From Actinomyces sp. HMSC035G02 (GTDB taxonomy: Bacteria; Actinomycetota; Actinomycetes; Actinomycetales; Actinomycetaceae): a stretch of DNA of 20,640 nt. The stretch lies in the NCBI GenBank assembly GCA_001838165.1, contig KV835893.1, forward strand, positions 28,401 to 49,040. The letters run 5' to 3'. Position numbers and translations under genes: made by a program. The first letter of the stretch is position 1. The number at the start of each line of letters is the position of its first letter. Positions 6,929 through 14,318 of the stretch are shown here, one piece after another. The notes beneath the pieces were generated by a model. The model saw only the letters and a program-made list of their open reading frames with translations. It did not search any database and was not told the origin of the DNA.

Positions 6929-8032
6929 TCAGGACGAGCGAGCGTCAGGTGTGGCCTCGAAGGACAGCGCGAGCGTCCACGTGGAGCCGGACGCGCCCCA
7001 GGTGAGTGTGCCCTCGTCGCCGACCAGATCGGACAGGCCAGCAAGGCCCGAGCCGGATCCCGCGCTCGACGCGGCGTAGGCGGCTGAGTAGCCGTCGTTG
7101 GTGACGGTCACGCCGTCTGGGGAGAGGCGGACCCGCACCCACGAGGGGCGTGCGTGCAGGATCGCGTTCGTGACGCCCTCGCGGATCACGTGAGCGGCGG
7201 CGGCCGAACGAGGACCCGACGGCGGCTCGCCTTCATTCGTGATCTCGGCGTCGACACGCGCGACCTCCAGCAGTGAGCGCGCCTCGTTGAGCTCCTCGAT
7301 GGGGGACAGGGCCCGCGTGGCCGCCACGATGCGGCGGACGTCAGCCAAGGCCTCGTTCGACTGCGTGGTGATCGCGCGGATCTGCTCGCGCGCCTCCTCC
7401 ACGCGCCCCGCATCCAGGAGGCGACCCGCCAGCTCGGACACCATCGTGACGCCCGTCAGCGAATGTCCGAGGATGTCGTGCAGGTCTGTGCTCAGGCGCG
7501 CCCGCTCGGCGGCTTTCGCCCGCTGAATCGCGTCCTGGCGGCGCAGGCGCTCGCGGGCCGCACGCTCCATGCCCCAGCGGGCCATACCGACGAAACCGAT
7601 GAGGAGGGCCAGGTACCAAACCGTCCACAGTGACTCCCCTTCCGCGTAGGCGGCCACGCCCGCGATGGCAACGATCGGCACGACGCCCGCGGGGACGAAG
7701 CGGATCGGTGCCTGGAAGATCCACGCGACCAGCAGATACGACGTCAGCATGAACGCGTAAGGGAAACCGACGGAGGTCGCGTAGACGAGGTAGATGGCCG
7801 TCACCGCGGCCAGCGCCACGTGGGAGAGGATGAACGGCCTCGTGAAGGAGTTGCGTGCGGGCAGGGGATTGGTCAGCCACGCCGCCGAGTTAGCGGCCGC
7901 GAGGAGGGCGCACAGCCCGATGATGCCCACCCGCTGGGCCGTGTCCGTCAACTCCAGGGCGTAGGCCAGGGGGAAGCCCATGAACAGCATCCACGGGGCC
8001 GCCCACGCCAGGGAGATCAAGCGCTCCTTCAT
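6929..8032 (-). CDS. NarL-type (HisKA_3) sensor histidine kinase
   Basis: Membrane sensor kinase of 367 residues. The first 150 or so residues form about five to six hydrophobic helices with short loops and no large extracellular domain, suggesting it senses a membrane-associated signal or the transporter itself. The HisKA_3 dimerisation motif STDLHDILGHSL is at 181-192, with His185 as phospho-acceptor. The ATPase domain has the N-box EGVTNAILHA (about 285-294, Asn289) and a G-box GSGSGLAGLSDLVG (325-338). A clear D-box is not obvious, which is common in this subfamily. Downstream it is linked to the response regulator gene; upstream it lies nine bases after the ABC permease stop. This arrangement, ABC efflux pair plus DesK/LiaS-like kinase and NarL-like regulator, is common in Gram-positives. 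Confidence 0.9.
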   Translation of the reverse strand: MKERLISLAWAAPWMLFMGFPLAYALELTDTAQRVGIIGLCALLAAANSAAWLTNPLPARNSFTRPFILSHVALAAVTAIYLVYATSVGFPYAFMLTSYLLVAWIFQAPIRFVPAGVVPIVAIAGVAAYAEGESLWTVWYLALLIGFVGMARWGMERAARERLRRQDAIQRAKAAERARLSTDLHDILGHSLTGVTMVSELAGRLLDAGRVEEAREQIRAITTQSNEALADVRRIVAATRALSPIEELNEARSLLEVARVDAEITNEGEPPSGPRSAAAAHVIREGVTNAILHARPSWVRVRLSPDGVTVTNDGYSAAYAASSAGSGSGLAGLSDLVGDEGTLTWGASGSTWTLALSFEATPDARSS

Positions 8033-8041
8033 GGCAACAGC

Positions 8042-8830
8042 CTATCGACCCGTGTCGTGGGACGCGCCCCACCAGGCGATGCCGGCCGTGATGACCGCCC
8101 ACCCGGCGATGTTGAGCCACGCGGCGACCGGCATCGTCACGGTTCCGGCGACCGCGTAGATCGCCTGGACGGCACCGTACAGGGGCGTGAAGGGCGCGAT
8201 CTGCGCGACGAAGGGCGGCAGCTGGTCCAGCGGGATGAACATGCCGGACACGAACGCGCCCATCAGCATGACGAACGCGGAGGCGCTGTAGGCGTTCTCG
8301 CCCTTGATCGTGTACCCGCAGGCCAGTCCGATGAGCGCACCCAGAGCCGAGAGCGCGACGACGACCGCTGCGCTGGCCACCCATGCTCCCGGCGTCATCT
8401 GCGCGCCGGTGGCCAGGCCAAAGCTGAAGGTGATGAGCGTGATAAACGCGCTCAGCGCCACGAGGGCCGTGAGGCGCACGAGGAGGATTACCCACGGCTG
8501 GATGGGGGTCAGCGCGTACATGCGCGAGATGCCGGTCGTGCGCTCGACGGACAGCGTCGCGCCAAGCGAGCCTCCGACCAGGATGACGCCGTACGTGGTC
8601 ATCATCGCGATCATCGCTGCTGCCAGGTTCCCGCGCCCGGTCTGGGTCGCGCGTGCAACATCGGTCATGCCGAACATTGCGTACATGAACATGGGGAGCA
8701 GCAGGGCAAACGCCATGTTCCACGGGTTGAGGATGTGGGACAGGAACGTCGCGCGCCACAGCTTGCCCGCTCCGGTGAAGGGGGAGGGGATCGGTCGGTC
8801 GGTGGCTCGTGCGGGTGCCTGGGTGGTCAT
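8042..8830 (-). CDS. ABC-2 type transporter permease
   Basis: Membrane subunit of 262 residues with about six hydrophobic helices, the standard size of ABC-2 permeases involved in drug, lipid or polysaccharide export. The first 45 residues are cytoplasmic. Helix one is near 38-55 (MAFALLLPMFMYAMFGM), and the pattern of a long hydrophobic block before a final pair of helices (P-L-D-Q-L-P-P-F then AWLNIAGWAVITAGIAWW) is typical. The start at 8830 has a GAAGAAGG ribosome site. The frame stays open far upstream across the ATPase gene, but that extension is an antisense-style artefact. It pairs with the ATPase 92 bases upstream and is presumably half-sized, working as a dimer. Substrate unknown. 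Confidence 0.87.
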   Translation of the reverse strand: MTTQAPARATDRPIPSPFTGAGKLWRATFLSHILNPWNMAFALLLPMFMYAMFGMTDVARATQTGRGNLAAAMIAMMTTYGVILVGGSLGATLSVERTTGISRMYALTPIQPWVILLVRLTALVALSAFITLITFSFGLATGAQMTPGAWVASAAVVVALSALGALIGLACGYTIKGENAYSASAFVMLMGAFVSGMFIPLDQLPPFVAQIAPFTPLYGAVQAIYAVAGTVTMPVAAWLNIAGWAVITAGIAWWGASHDTGR

Positions 8831-8871
8831 GATGCCTTCTTCGTGTGTCGTGTCTGCGTTCGTGGGGCGGG

Positions 8872-8888
8872 GGCCTCGGGACGAGGCC
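8872..8888. other. intercistronic stem-loop
   Basis: GGCCTCG (8872-8878) and CGAGGCC (8882-8888) form a perfect seven-base stem with a three-base loop in the gap between ATPase and permease genes. It could moderate the ratio of the two products by mRNA processing or partial termination. Its right arm is part of a copy of the 13-bp repeated word. Confidence 0.45.
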
Positions 8889-8892
8889 GGGG
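8880..8892 (+). repeat. 13-bp repeated word GACGAGGCCGGGG, copy 2
   Basis: Exact copy in the non-coding gap between the ABC ATPase and permease genes, overlapping the intercistronic stem-loop. Confidence 0.6.
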
Positions 8893-8922
8893 CCGGCTCA
8901 TCGGGGCGGGTGTTCGTCGCGC

Positions 8923-9654
8923 TCACTCGGCGTCGGCGTGGGAGGTGATGCGTTCGAAAACGTCTTCGAGGTCCTCGTTGTCGGCGACGACCTGCTCGGT
9001 GGGCGCGTCCAGGAGGACCTTTCCGGCGTCGATGATGACGATGCGGTCGGCGTCCTTGCGGGCCTCGGTCAGGTAGTGCGTGGCGAAGAGGAGCGTGCGG
9101 CCCTCTGCGGCCTCGGCGCGCATCGTCTCCCAGAAGGCGCGGCGGGCCAGCGCGTCCATGCCTGCGGTGGGCTCGTCGAGGATCAGGAAGTCCGGGTTGC
9201 CCGCCAACGCGAGGGCGAGGCGCACGCGCTGGCGCTCGCCGCCGGACAGCTTGTTGAGGGGGCGCTTGGCGAGCTGTGTCAGGTTCGTGCGTTCTAGGAG
9301 CTCGTCGGTGGGGATCGGGTTGGCGTGCATGGCGGCGACCAGGTCGATCGTGTTGCGAACCTTCCCGTCGCGCGGCATCGATCCGGTCTGAAGCATCGCG
9401 CTCACGAGGGAGCGGCGCACGGCCTCGCGCGGGCTCATGCCGTAGACACTGATGTCGCCCTGCGTGGGGGCGGCCAGGCCGAGGACGATGTCCAGGAATG
9501 TGCTCTTGCCGGCGCCGTTGACGCCGAGGAGCGCCACGATCTCGCCGGGCATGAGGGTCAGGTTCACGCCGCGCAGCGCGTCGACGTGGCCGAAAGACTG
9601 GTGAATGTTCGTCGCCTGGAGGGCGGGCGTTGCTTCTGCGTTCATGTCTCCCAT
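8923..9654 (-). CDS. ABC transporter ATP-binding protein (efflux type)
   Basis: Cytoplasmic ATPase of 243 residues, single nucleotide-binding domain. Walker A is GVNGAGKST (44-52), Q-loop Gln90, signature LSGGERQRV (136-144), Walker B FLILDEPTAGMD (156-167) and switch His193. LSGGE with DEPTAGMD is the pattern of DrrA/CcmA-like exporters that pair with ABC-2 permeases, and such a permease follows. Two starts are possible: ATG 9654 (chosen, with a GAGAG stretch upstream) and ATG 9645, which has GGGAG only two bases away; the second would remove three residues. It is the first gene of the transporter, kinase and regulator unit, so a single promoter upstream would control all four. Confidence 0.92.
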   Translation of the reverse strand: MGDMNAEATPALQATNIHQSFGHVDALRGVNLTLMPGEIVALLGVNGAGKSTFLDIVLGLAAPTQGDISVYGMSPREAVRRSLVSAMLQTGSMPRDGKVRNTIDLVAAMHANPIPTDELLERTNLTQLAKRPLNKLSGGERQRVRLALALAGNPDFLILDEPTAGMDALARRAFWETMRAEAAEGRTLLFATHYLTEARKDADRIVIIDAGKVLLDAPTEQVVADNEDLEDVFERITSHADAE

Positions 9655-9706
9655 TTTGCTCTCGCATTAATGGGGCCGGAAGTGCCCTTTGATGCAGGAG
9701 GAGCCA

Positions 9707-9727
9707 TGACAAATGTCAGGGGTGACA
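9707..9727 (-). promoter_or_regulatory. candidate operator TGACA-AA-TGTCA
   Basis: A five-base perfect inverted repeat (9707-9718) followed by a further TGACA half-site at 9723-9727, about 55-70 bases upstream of the ABC ATPase start. This is a reasonable position for an activator. The local response regulator is the most likely ligand, but that is inference from position. AT-rich CATTAATG at 9665-9672 may hold the -10. Confidence 0.4.
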
Positions 9728-9737
9728 TCTTCCAAAA

Positions 9738-9844
9738 GTCGCACGTAATTTAATGCGGTCACTTTTTGAGATAGTCCGCAAACGTTGCAATTCCAATGAT
9801 GGTAATTCAGCCTGTGAAGCAGTCGTCGGGGAATTACGTGCGAC
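9738..9844. repeat. 107-bp segment bounded by 13-bp perfect inverted repeats
   Basis: GTCGCACGTAATT (9738-9750) and AATTACGTGCGAC (9832-9844) are perfect reverse complements 81 bases apart. The interior is clearly more AT-rich than surrounding DNA and contains a smaller TGCGG/CCGCA pair and a GCAATTCC/GGTAATTC near-repeat. No open frame of note is present. It resembles a miniature inverted-repeat element or the footprint of one, but it could also be a structured leader. No flanking target duplication is obvious. Confidence 0.4.
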
Positions 9845-9980
9845 ATTGCTTCGGTTGGGCGGCCACACCCCTCAAGGCGCTGCCTTGCCGCCACCAATCG
9901 GGGGAATTACGCCATCCAAGGGTGTGACACGCCGGTGACACACCCTAAGGGGGCTTCGCATGGCGCAAAACCCCCTTTGC
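9845..9980. other. non-coding stretch with three stem-loops
   Basis: No gene is seen. First, CAAGGC-GCT-GCCTTG (9873-9887) is flanked by GGCGG (9858-9862) and CCGCC (9888-9892), allowing a longer branched stem. Second, AGGGTGTG (9919-9926) pairs with CACACCCT (9939-9946). Third, AAGGGGG (9947-9953) pairs with CCCCCTT (9971-9977). GGGGAATTACG occurs twice (about 9829 and 9901). The group could be terminators, an sRNA or a repeat cluster. Confidence 0.4.
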
Positions 9981-10043
9981 TGCTGGTGTGGAGGACGCCG
10001 GAGGGACCGGAGGGCACGGGCGGGAGTGGAAGGCCTGGCTGCG

Positions 10044-10145
10044 GTGCCCGTGGGCGGTGGCGGGGCCTGGCCGGGCTTCGAGACGACGCGCCGAGCGAAG
10101 CTCGCGGCGCGGACGGCTCGCGGGCGGGCCGCCGCCCACGGGCAC
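10044..10145. repeat. 14-bp perfect inverted repeat enclosing a GC-rich loop
   Basis: GTGCCCGTGGGCGG (10044-10057) and CCGCCCACGGGCAC (10132-10145) are exact reverse complements. Pairing continues by about four more bases with one wobble. The 74-base interior contains GCTTCG/CGAAGC and GAGC-GAA-GCTC stems. It lies just beyond the peptide transporter terminator and holds no plausible gene. Short frames through it are Arg/Pro/Ala-rich shadows. Confidence 0.45.
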
Positions 10146-10173
10146 ACAAAGCAACCCGGCAGGACACAGCAAA

Positions 10174-10203
10174 GGGCCCGAAGCGCCGCAGCGCCTCGGG
10201 CCC
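10174..10203 (-). terminator. rho-independent terminator of the peptide ABC operon
   Basis: Read on the minus strand, GGGCCCGA and TCGGGCCC form a perfect eight-base stem, with further GCGC/GCGC pairing inside, followed by TTTGCTGT. It begins 16 bases after the stop of the fused ATPase gene. Confidence 0.75.
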
Positions 10204-10219
10204 CTCGCGTGTCAGTTGC

Positions 10220-12133
10220 TCACAGGTTGAGCTGGATGTTGCGGCCGGGGACGGCCTCGATCAGCTCACGCGTGTAGTCCTGGACGGGGTTGTTGAACAG
10301 CTCGTCAGTCGTGTTGGCCTCGACGAGCTTGCCCTTCTCCATGACGATCACGTCGTCGGCGATCTGGCGGACAACGGCCAGGTCGTGCGTGATGAACAGG
10401 TAGGACAGACCCAGCTGCGCCTGCAGGTCGTTGAGCAGGTACAGGATCTGGTTCTGCACCAGCACGTCCAGGGCGGACACGGCCTCGTCCAGGACGATGA
10501 CCTCCGGGTTGAGCGCGAGGGCGCGGGCAACGGCCACGCGCTGGCGCTGGCCGCCGGAGAGTTCGTTCGGGTAGCGGCGCATCGCGGAGCGAGGCAGGGC
10601 CACCATGTCGAGCAGCTCGGAAGCGCGCGCGATGCGCAGCTTCTTCGGGTTGAACTCGCGCTTCTCGGCGGCGGTCAGCGAACGCTTCGCGTCGGCGGCC
10701 TCGACGAGGACGCGCATCCACTCCTCAGGCTCGCGGCCCGTTGCCTCGGCGCGCTTGATTTCGGCGCGCGCGTACTCCAGGGTGCCGTAGCCGTGGATCT
10801 TCAGGGGTTCCTCGATCAAGCGGTAGATCGAGAACATGGGATCCAGCGAGCCGTAGGGGTTCTGGAACACGGCCTGGAGGCGGCGGCGCAGGCGGAAGAG
10901 CTGCGCCTCGCTCATCTGCGAGGTGTCCTCGCCGTCGAAGTAGACCTTGCCCTTCGTCGGCTTGAGGAGCTGGAGCACCATGTTCGCGGCGGTGGACTTG
11001 CCGGAGCCGGACTCGCCGACGACCGCGAGGGTAGTGCCGCGACGCAGCTCGAAGGACACGTTGTCGACGGCCAAGAAGGTGTCCTGGCCCTTCTTGGCGC
11101 CGCGGATGTCGAATTTCTTGGTGAGGTTTTCGACGCGGATGATGGCGTCCGTGGAGGTCGCGCCCTTGCCGGCACCGACGAGCTCTTCCTCGGTGACCGA
11201 GATGCCCTGCTTGTGAGCGGACTCGATGCGCGCCGAGGCCAGGGAGGGCGCGGCGGACACGAGGCGCTTCGTGTAGGGGTGCTGGGGGTGCTGGAGGATC
11301 TCCAGGGCGGGGCCGGATTCGACGATGCGGCCGCGGTGCATGACGACGAGCTGCTCGGCGCGCTCGGCGGCCAGGCCGAGGTCGTGCGTAATGAACAGCA
11401 CGGCGGTGCCCATCTCGCTGGTGAGCTTGCCGAGGTGGTCGAGGATGCGGCGCTGGACGGTGACGTCCAGGGCGGAGGTCGGCTCGTCGGCGATCAGCAG
11501 CTTGGGGTGCGCGGCCATGCCGATGGCGATGAGGGCGCGCTGGCGCATGCCACCGGAGAATTCGTGCGGGTACTGATTGGCGCGGCGTGCCGCGTCGGGC
11601 AGGCCGGCTTCCTTGAGGAGAGCGGTGACGCGCTGGCCGGCCTCGGAGCGGGGCACGACGTTGTTCGCAAGGAGGGCCTCCTTGACCTGCGTGCCCACGC
11701 GGAGCACGGGGTTGAGGTTACTCATCGGGTCCTGGGGGACGAGGCCGATGCCGGACCCGCGCAGCTCCACCCACTGCCTGGTGGTCAGGTGGGTGATGTC
11801 GCGGCCGTCGAACTCGATCTTTCCGCCCGCGACCTTGCCGGTGCCGGGCAGCAGGCCGATGACGGCGGCGGCGGTCGTGGACTTACCGGAGCCGGACTCG
11901 CCGACGATGGCGACGGTCTGGCCGGGGTAGATGGTCAGGTTCGCGCCGCGCACGGCGGGGACGACGCCGGTCGAGGAGGTGAAGGTGACCTCCAGGTCCG
12001 TGATCTTGAGCAGGGGCTGCGCGTCGTCCGGGTGGAGGTCGGACGAGGCCGGGGCCGCGCTGGGGGCGACGGCTCGTTCGACGATCTCTTCCATCTCCTT
12101 GTCGGAGAGCTGGGGGGTGTTCGTTTCGCTCAC
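10220..12133 (-). CDS. fused oligopeptide/dipeptide ABC ATPase (OppD-OppF/DppD-DppF type)
   Basis: Cytoplasmic protein of 637 residues made of two nucleotide-binding domains, combining what are often separate D and F subunits. Domain 1 has Walker A GESGSGKST (78-86), signature FSGGM (192-196) and Walker B LLIADEPTSALD (212-223). Domain 2 has Walker A GESGSGKST (373-381), signature LSGGQ (525-529) and Walker B VIVLDEAVSALD (545-556). The peptide-family C-terminal extension (HPYTKRL) is at about 285-291. Domain 2 carries an unusual charged insertion of about 45-50 residues (about 450-500) between the Q-loop and the signature, where typical OppF goes straight on. The N-terminal 38 residues are a variable Ala/Pro-rich leader. 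GTG start overlaps the OppC-type stop by four bases. Energises uptake through the two permeases upstream. Confidence 0.93.
   Translation of the reverse strand: MSETNTPQLSDKEMEEIVERAVAPSAAPASSDLHPDDAQPLLKITDLEVTFTSSTGVVPAVRGANLTIYPGQTVAIVGESGSGKSTTAAAVIGLLPGTGKVAGGKIEFDGRDITHLTTRQWVELRGSGIGLVPQDPMSNLNPVLRVGTQVKEALLANNVVPRSEAGQRVTALLKEAGLPDAARRANQYPHEFSGGMRQRALIAIGMAAHPKLLIADEPTSALDVTVQRRILDHLGKLTSEMGTAVLFITHDLGLAAERAEQLVVMHRGRIVESGPALEILQHPQHPYTKRLVSAAPSLASARIESAHKQGISVTEEELVGAGKGATSTDAIIRVENLTKKFDIRGAKKGQDTFLAVDNVSFELRRGTTLAVVGESGSGKSTAANMVLQLLKPTKGKVYFDGEDTSQMSEAQLFRLRRRLQAVFQNPYGSLDPMFSIYRLIEEPLKIHGYGTLEYARAEIKRAEATGREPEEWMRVLVEAADAKRSLTAAEKREFNPKKLRIARASELLDMVALPRSAMRRYPNELSGGQRQRVAVARALALNPEVIVLDEAVSALDVLVQNQILYLLNDLQAQLGLSYLFITHDLAVVRQIADDVIVMEKGKLVEANTTDELFNNPVQDYTRELIEAVPGRNIQLNL
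12042..12054 (+). repeat. 13-bp repeated word GACGAGGCCGGGG, copy 3
   Basis: Exact copy in the variable N-terminal leader of the fused ATPase; the gene frame reads Ala-Pro-Ala-Ser-Ser, the same peptide as copy 1 in the kinase insertion. Confidence 0.6.
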
Positions 12134-13098
12134 TTGCGTGCCTTCGGGTCGAGGGCTTCGCGCACGGCGTCACCCATCATGATGAAGCTGAGGACGGTCA
12201 GGGCCAGGGCCGCGCCCGGGTAGAAGAGGACCATCGGGTTGGTGCGCAGGGACGTCTGGGCGGACGAGATGTCAGCGCCCCAGGAGACGACCGAGGTCGG
12301 CAGGCCGATGCCCATGAAGGACAGGGAGGCCTCGGACACGATGAAGGTGCCCAGAGCGACGGTCGCGTACACGATGATGGGGGCCATCGAGTTCGGGATG
12401 ATGTGGCTCAGCAGGATGCGTGCGCGGGATGCGCCGGTCGCGCGGGCCGCGGTCACGAACTCTTCGTTCTTGGCGGACAGGACCGAACCGCGGGTGATGC
12501 GCGCGATGGAGGTCCAGCCGAACATGGACAGGACGATGACGACCATGAAGATGGAGCGCGAGCCCTTGAACATCTGCATGAAGACGATGGCGGCGAGCAG
12601 CAGCGGGATGGCGAAGAACACGTCGGTGACGCGCGAGAGCAGTGCGTCGAACCAGCCGCCGAAGTAGCCGGCGAGTGCGCCGACGGTGCCGCCGATCAGC
12701 ACGACCGCGATGGTCGTGAGGATGCCGACGGACACGGATGCGCGGGCGCCGTAGACGACGCGGGCGTAGATGTCGCAACCCTGCTTGTCGAAGCCGAAGG
12801 GGTGGCCGGCGGTGGGTCCTGCCAGGGAGGAGGACAGCTCGCAGAACTTCGGGTCGGTCGAGGTGAACAGCCACGGGAAGAGGGCGAGGAGCGCGGCGAG
12901 CGTGATGATGGCCGCGGCGATCCAGAAGGTCGGGCGGCGGCGCAGGCGCTTCCAGGCCTCGCCCCACATGGACGAGGGGGCACCCTCGTCGGCGACCGCG
13001 TCGACGGCGCCGAGGCCGGTCTCGTCGATGTCGGAGACGTAGTGGTCCTGGCCCGCGCGGGTGCGGGTGATGTTGGCGGAAGGAATCAGGTCACTCAT
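12130..13098 (-). CDS. peptide ABC transporter permease (OppC/DppC type)
   Basis: Membrane subunit of 322 residues. An N-terminal cytoplasmic tail of about 50 residues precedes TM1 (about 56-75, WIAAAIITLAALLALFPWLF), then an external loop with Cys81 and Cys105 and five further helices. The cytoplasmic coupling motif is visible as ARATGASRARILLSHIIPNSMAP, with the conserved Gly in GAS. The external loop DPKFCELS...HPFGFDKQGCDIYARVVYGAR matches the usual H-x-F-G-T-D-x-x-G-R-D-x-x-S-R pattern of DppC proteins with drift: Gly-Cys-Asp replaces Gly-Arg-Asp. Start ATG 13098 overlaps the OppB-type stop by eight bases. Forms the heterodimeric pore with the next permease. Confidence 0.93.
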   Translation of the reverse strand: MSDLIPSANITRTRAGQDHYVSDIDETGLGAVDAVADEGAPSSMWGEAWKRLRRRPTFWIAAAIITLAALLALFPWLFTSTDPKFCELSSSLAGPTAGHPFGFDKQGCDIYARVVYGARASVSVGILTTIAVVLIGGTVGALAGYFGGWFDALLSRVTDVFFAIPLLLAAIVFMQMFKGSRSIFMVVIVLSMFGWTSIARITRGSVLSAKNEEFVTAARATGASRARILLSHIIPNSMAPIIVYATVALGTFIVSEASLSFMGIGLPTSVVSWGADISSAQTSLRTNPMVLFYPGAALALTVLSFIMMGDAVREALDPKARK

Positions 13099-14017
13099 AG
13101 CGGATCCTCGGGTCGAGCACGGCGTACAGGAGGTCGACGATCAGGTTCGCGATGATGTAGACCAACACGAGCACTGTTGTCACTGACACGACGGTCTGGG
13201 GTTCGCCCTTGATGATGGCGCTCCACAGGGTGCCGCCGACGCCGTGGATGTTGAAGATACCCTCGGTGATGATCGCGCCGCCCATGAGGGCGCCGAGGTC
13301 GCCGCCGATGAACGTGGCGACGGGGATGAGGGAGTTGCGCAGGATGTGGCGCGTCATGACGACGCCGCCGGACAGGCCCTTGGCGCGCGCGGTGCGCACG
13401 TAGTCGGCGGAGACGTTCTCGGAGACGGACTGGCGGGTCAGTCGGATGACGTAGGCCAGGGAGACGCCGCCGAGCACCATGGCCGGCATGGTGAGGCTCC
13501 GGAGGTCGACGGAGGCCGAGGCCGTGGTCGGCAGGATTGCGAGCTGAACGCCCAGGACGTACTGGAGGACGAAGCCGAGCACGAAGGTGGGGACCGAGAT
13601 CAGCAGGAGGGAGACCACGAGGATGGTGGAGTCGAACCACTTGCCGCGGCGCACACCCGCGATGACGCCGAGGCCAATACCGAGGATGGTCTCGATGGCG
13701 AGGGCGTAGAGGGCGAGTTTCGCGGTCGTCGGGAAGGCGGTCGCCATGATGGACGTGACCTTCTGGCCGTTGAACGCGGTGCCGAAGTCGAGTGTGAAGA
13801 CTCCCTTGAGGTACAGCAGGTACTGCATCCAGAAGGGCTTGTCCAGGTTGTACTGGGCGCGGATCTGCGCGGCGGCGGCCTCGGAGAGGCCGCGGTCGCC
13901 ACCGAGTGCGGCGACGGGGTCACCTGGCATCAGGTAGACCATCGCGAAGATCAGAAAGGTGGCTCCAAAAAAGACCGGGATGGTCTGGAGGAGTCGCCGT
14001 CCGATGTAGCGGAGCAT
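13091..14017 (-). CDS. peptide ABC transporter permease (OppB/DppB type)
   Basis: Membrane subunit of 308 residues with six helices, the typical DppB layout. It opens with MLRYIGRRLLQTIPVFFGAT, the conserved N-terminus of the family, and the periplasmic-side PGDP motif (YLMPGDPVAAL) is at about 31-40. The coupling loop is RTARAKGLSGGVVMTRHILRNSLIP. The ATG at 14017 is chosen because AAAGGA lies at 14024-14029; an in-frame TTG two codons earlier has no better context. It is the first permease gene of the translocator cluster and lies 301 bases after the binding-protein gene. Confidence 0.93.
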   Translation of the reverse strand: MLRYIGRRLLQTIPVFFGATFLIFAMVYLMPGDPVAALGGDRGLSEAAAAQIRAQYNLDKPFWMQYLLYLKGVFTLDFGTAFNGQKVTSIMATAFPTTAKLALYALAIETILGIGLGVIAGVRRGKWFDSTILVVSLLLISVPTFVLGFVLQYVLGVQLAILPTTASASVDLRSLTMPAMVLGGVSLAYVIRLTRQSVSENVSADYVRTARAKGLSGGVVMTRHILRNSLIPVATFIGGDLGALMGGAIITEGIFNIHGVGGTLWSAIIKGEPQTVVSVTTVLVLVYIIANLIVDLLYAVLDPRIRYE

Positions 14018-14258
14018 GGACAATCCTTTAGTGTTCGTGTCGTGGGAGGGGAGGTTCCGATCCCTGGCGGAGCCTCGCGGGCGAGGCCGACTATGGTCTC
14101 ATCATAGGGTAAAGAATGGGCAAATGGCGCATCAGTCTCTCAATTTGTATGCCGTATCAACCCCGTGATGCTGTTTTGAGATGAAAGTGTGTCCCGCGTC
14201 AATGCGGGAGCGCAGTGCGATGCTGAGCTGCGTTGATGTGTGTGTGCCTGTCGAGAAG
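14018..14258 (-). promoter_or_regulatory. intergenic region with promoter for the permease-ATPase genes
   Basis: The 301-base gap between binding protein and permease genes. On the minus strand a good -10, TATGAT, is at 14101-14106, with a weak -35. It would give a leader of about 75 bases containing a tight stem GCCTCGC-GG-GCGAGGC (14072-14087). A second stem TCCCGC/GCGGGA lies at 14192-14209. Together with the terminator at 14265, it suggests separate control of binding protein and translocator. Confidence 0.45.
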
Positions 14259-14264
14259 ATGCGC

Positions 14265-14296
14265 GCGGGGCGGGCGGCTCGCGCCGCCCGCCCCGC
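14265..14296 (-). terminator. strong terminator after the peptide-binding lipoprotein gene
   Basis: GCGGGGCGGGCGGC (14265-14278) and GCCGCCCGCCCCGC (14283-14296) form a perfect 14-base stem. On the minus strand the loop is GCGA, a stable GNRA-type tetraloop. It starts 22 bases after the stop. There is no T-run after it. It could allow a high ratio of binding protein to translocator. Confidence 0.75.
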
Positions 14297-14318
14297 GGGA
14301 GAGGTTAACCTCGTGCGA

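Noticed and set aside
8831..9712. N-terminal extension of the ABC permease frame to a total of 556 residues
   Set aside because: The extension overlaps the ABC ATPase on the same strand in another frame and is Arg/Pro/His-rich; the ATG at 8830 has a ribosome site and begins a normal-length permease.
9667..9897. 76-residue Cys/His-containing open frame on the minus strand
   Set aside because: It crosses the 13-bp inverted repeats and the TGACA operator and has no convincing ribosome site; Cys and His are scattered without a clear zinc-finger spacing.
10545..10590. LDEA in place of LDEP in Walker B of the second ATPase domain as an inactivating change
   Set aside because: The catalytic Glu is intact, and Ala after it is seen in other OppF/DppF-type domains as far as I recall, so this is not evidence of loss of function.
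9935..12223. 762-residue open frame on the plus strand
   Set aside because: Runs antisense to the fused ATPase gene, whose Walker and signature motifs are intact on the minus strand; the frame is Gly/Val/Asp-rich shadow sequence.
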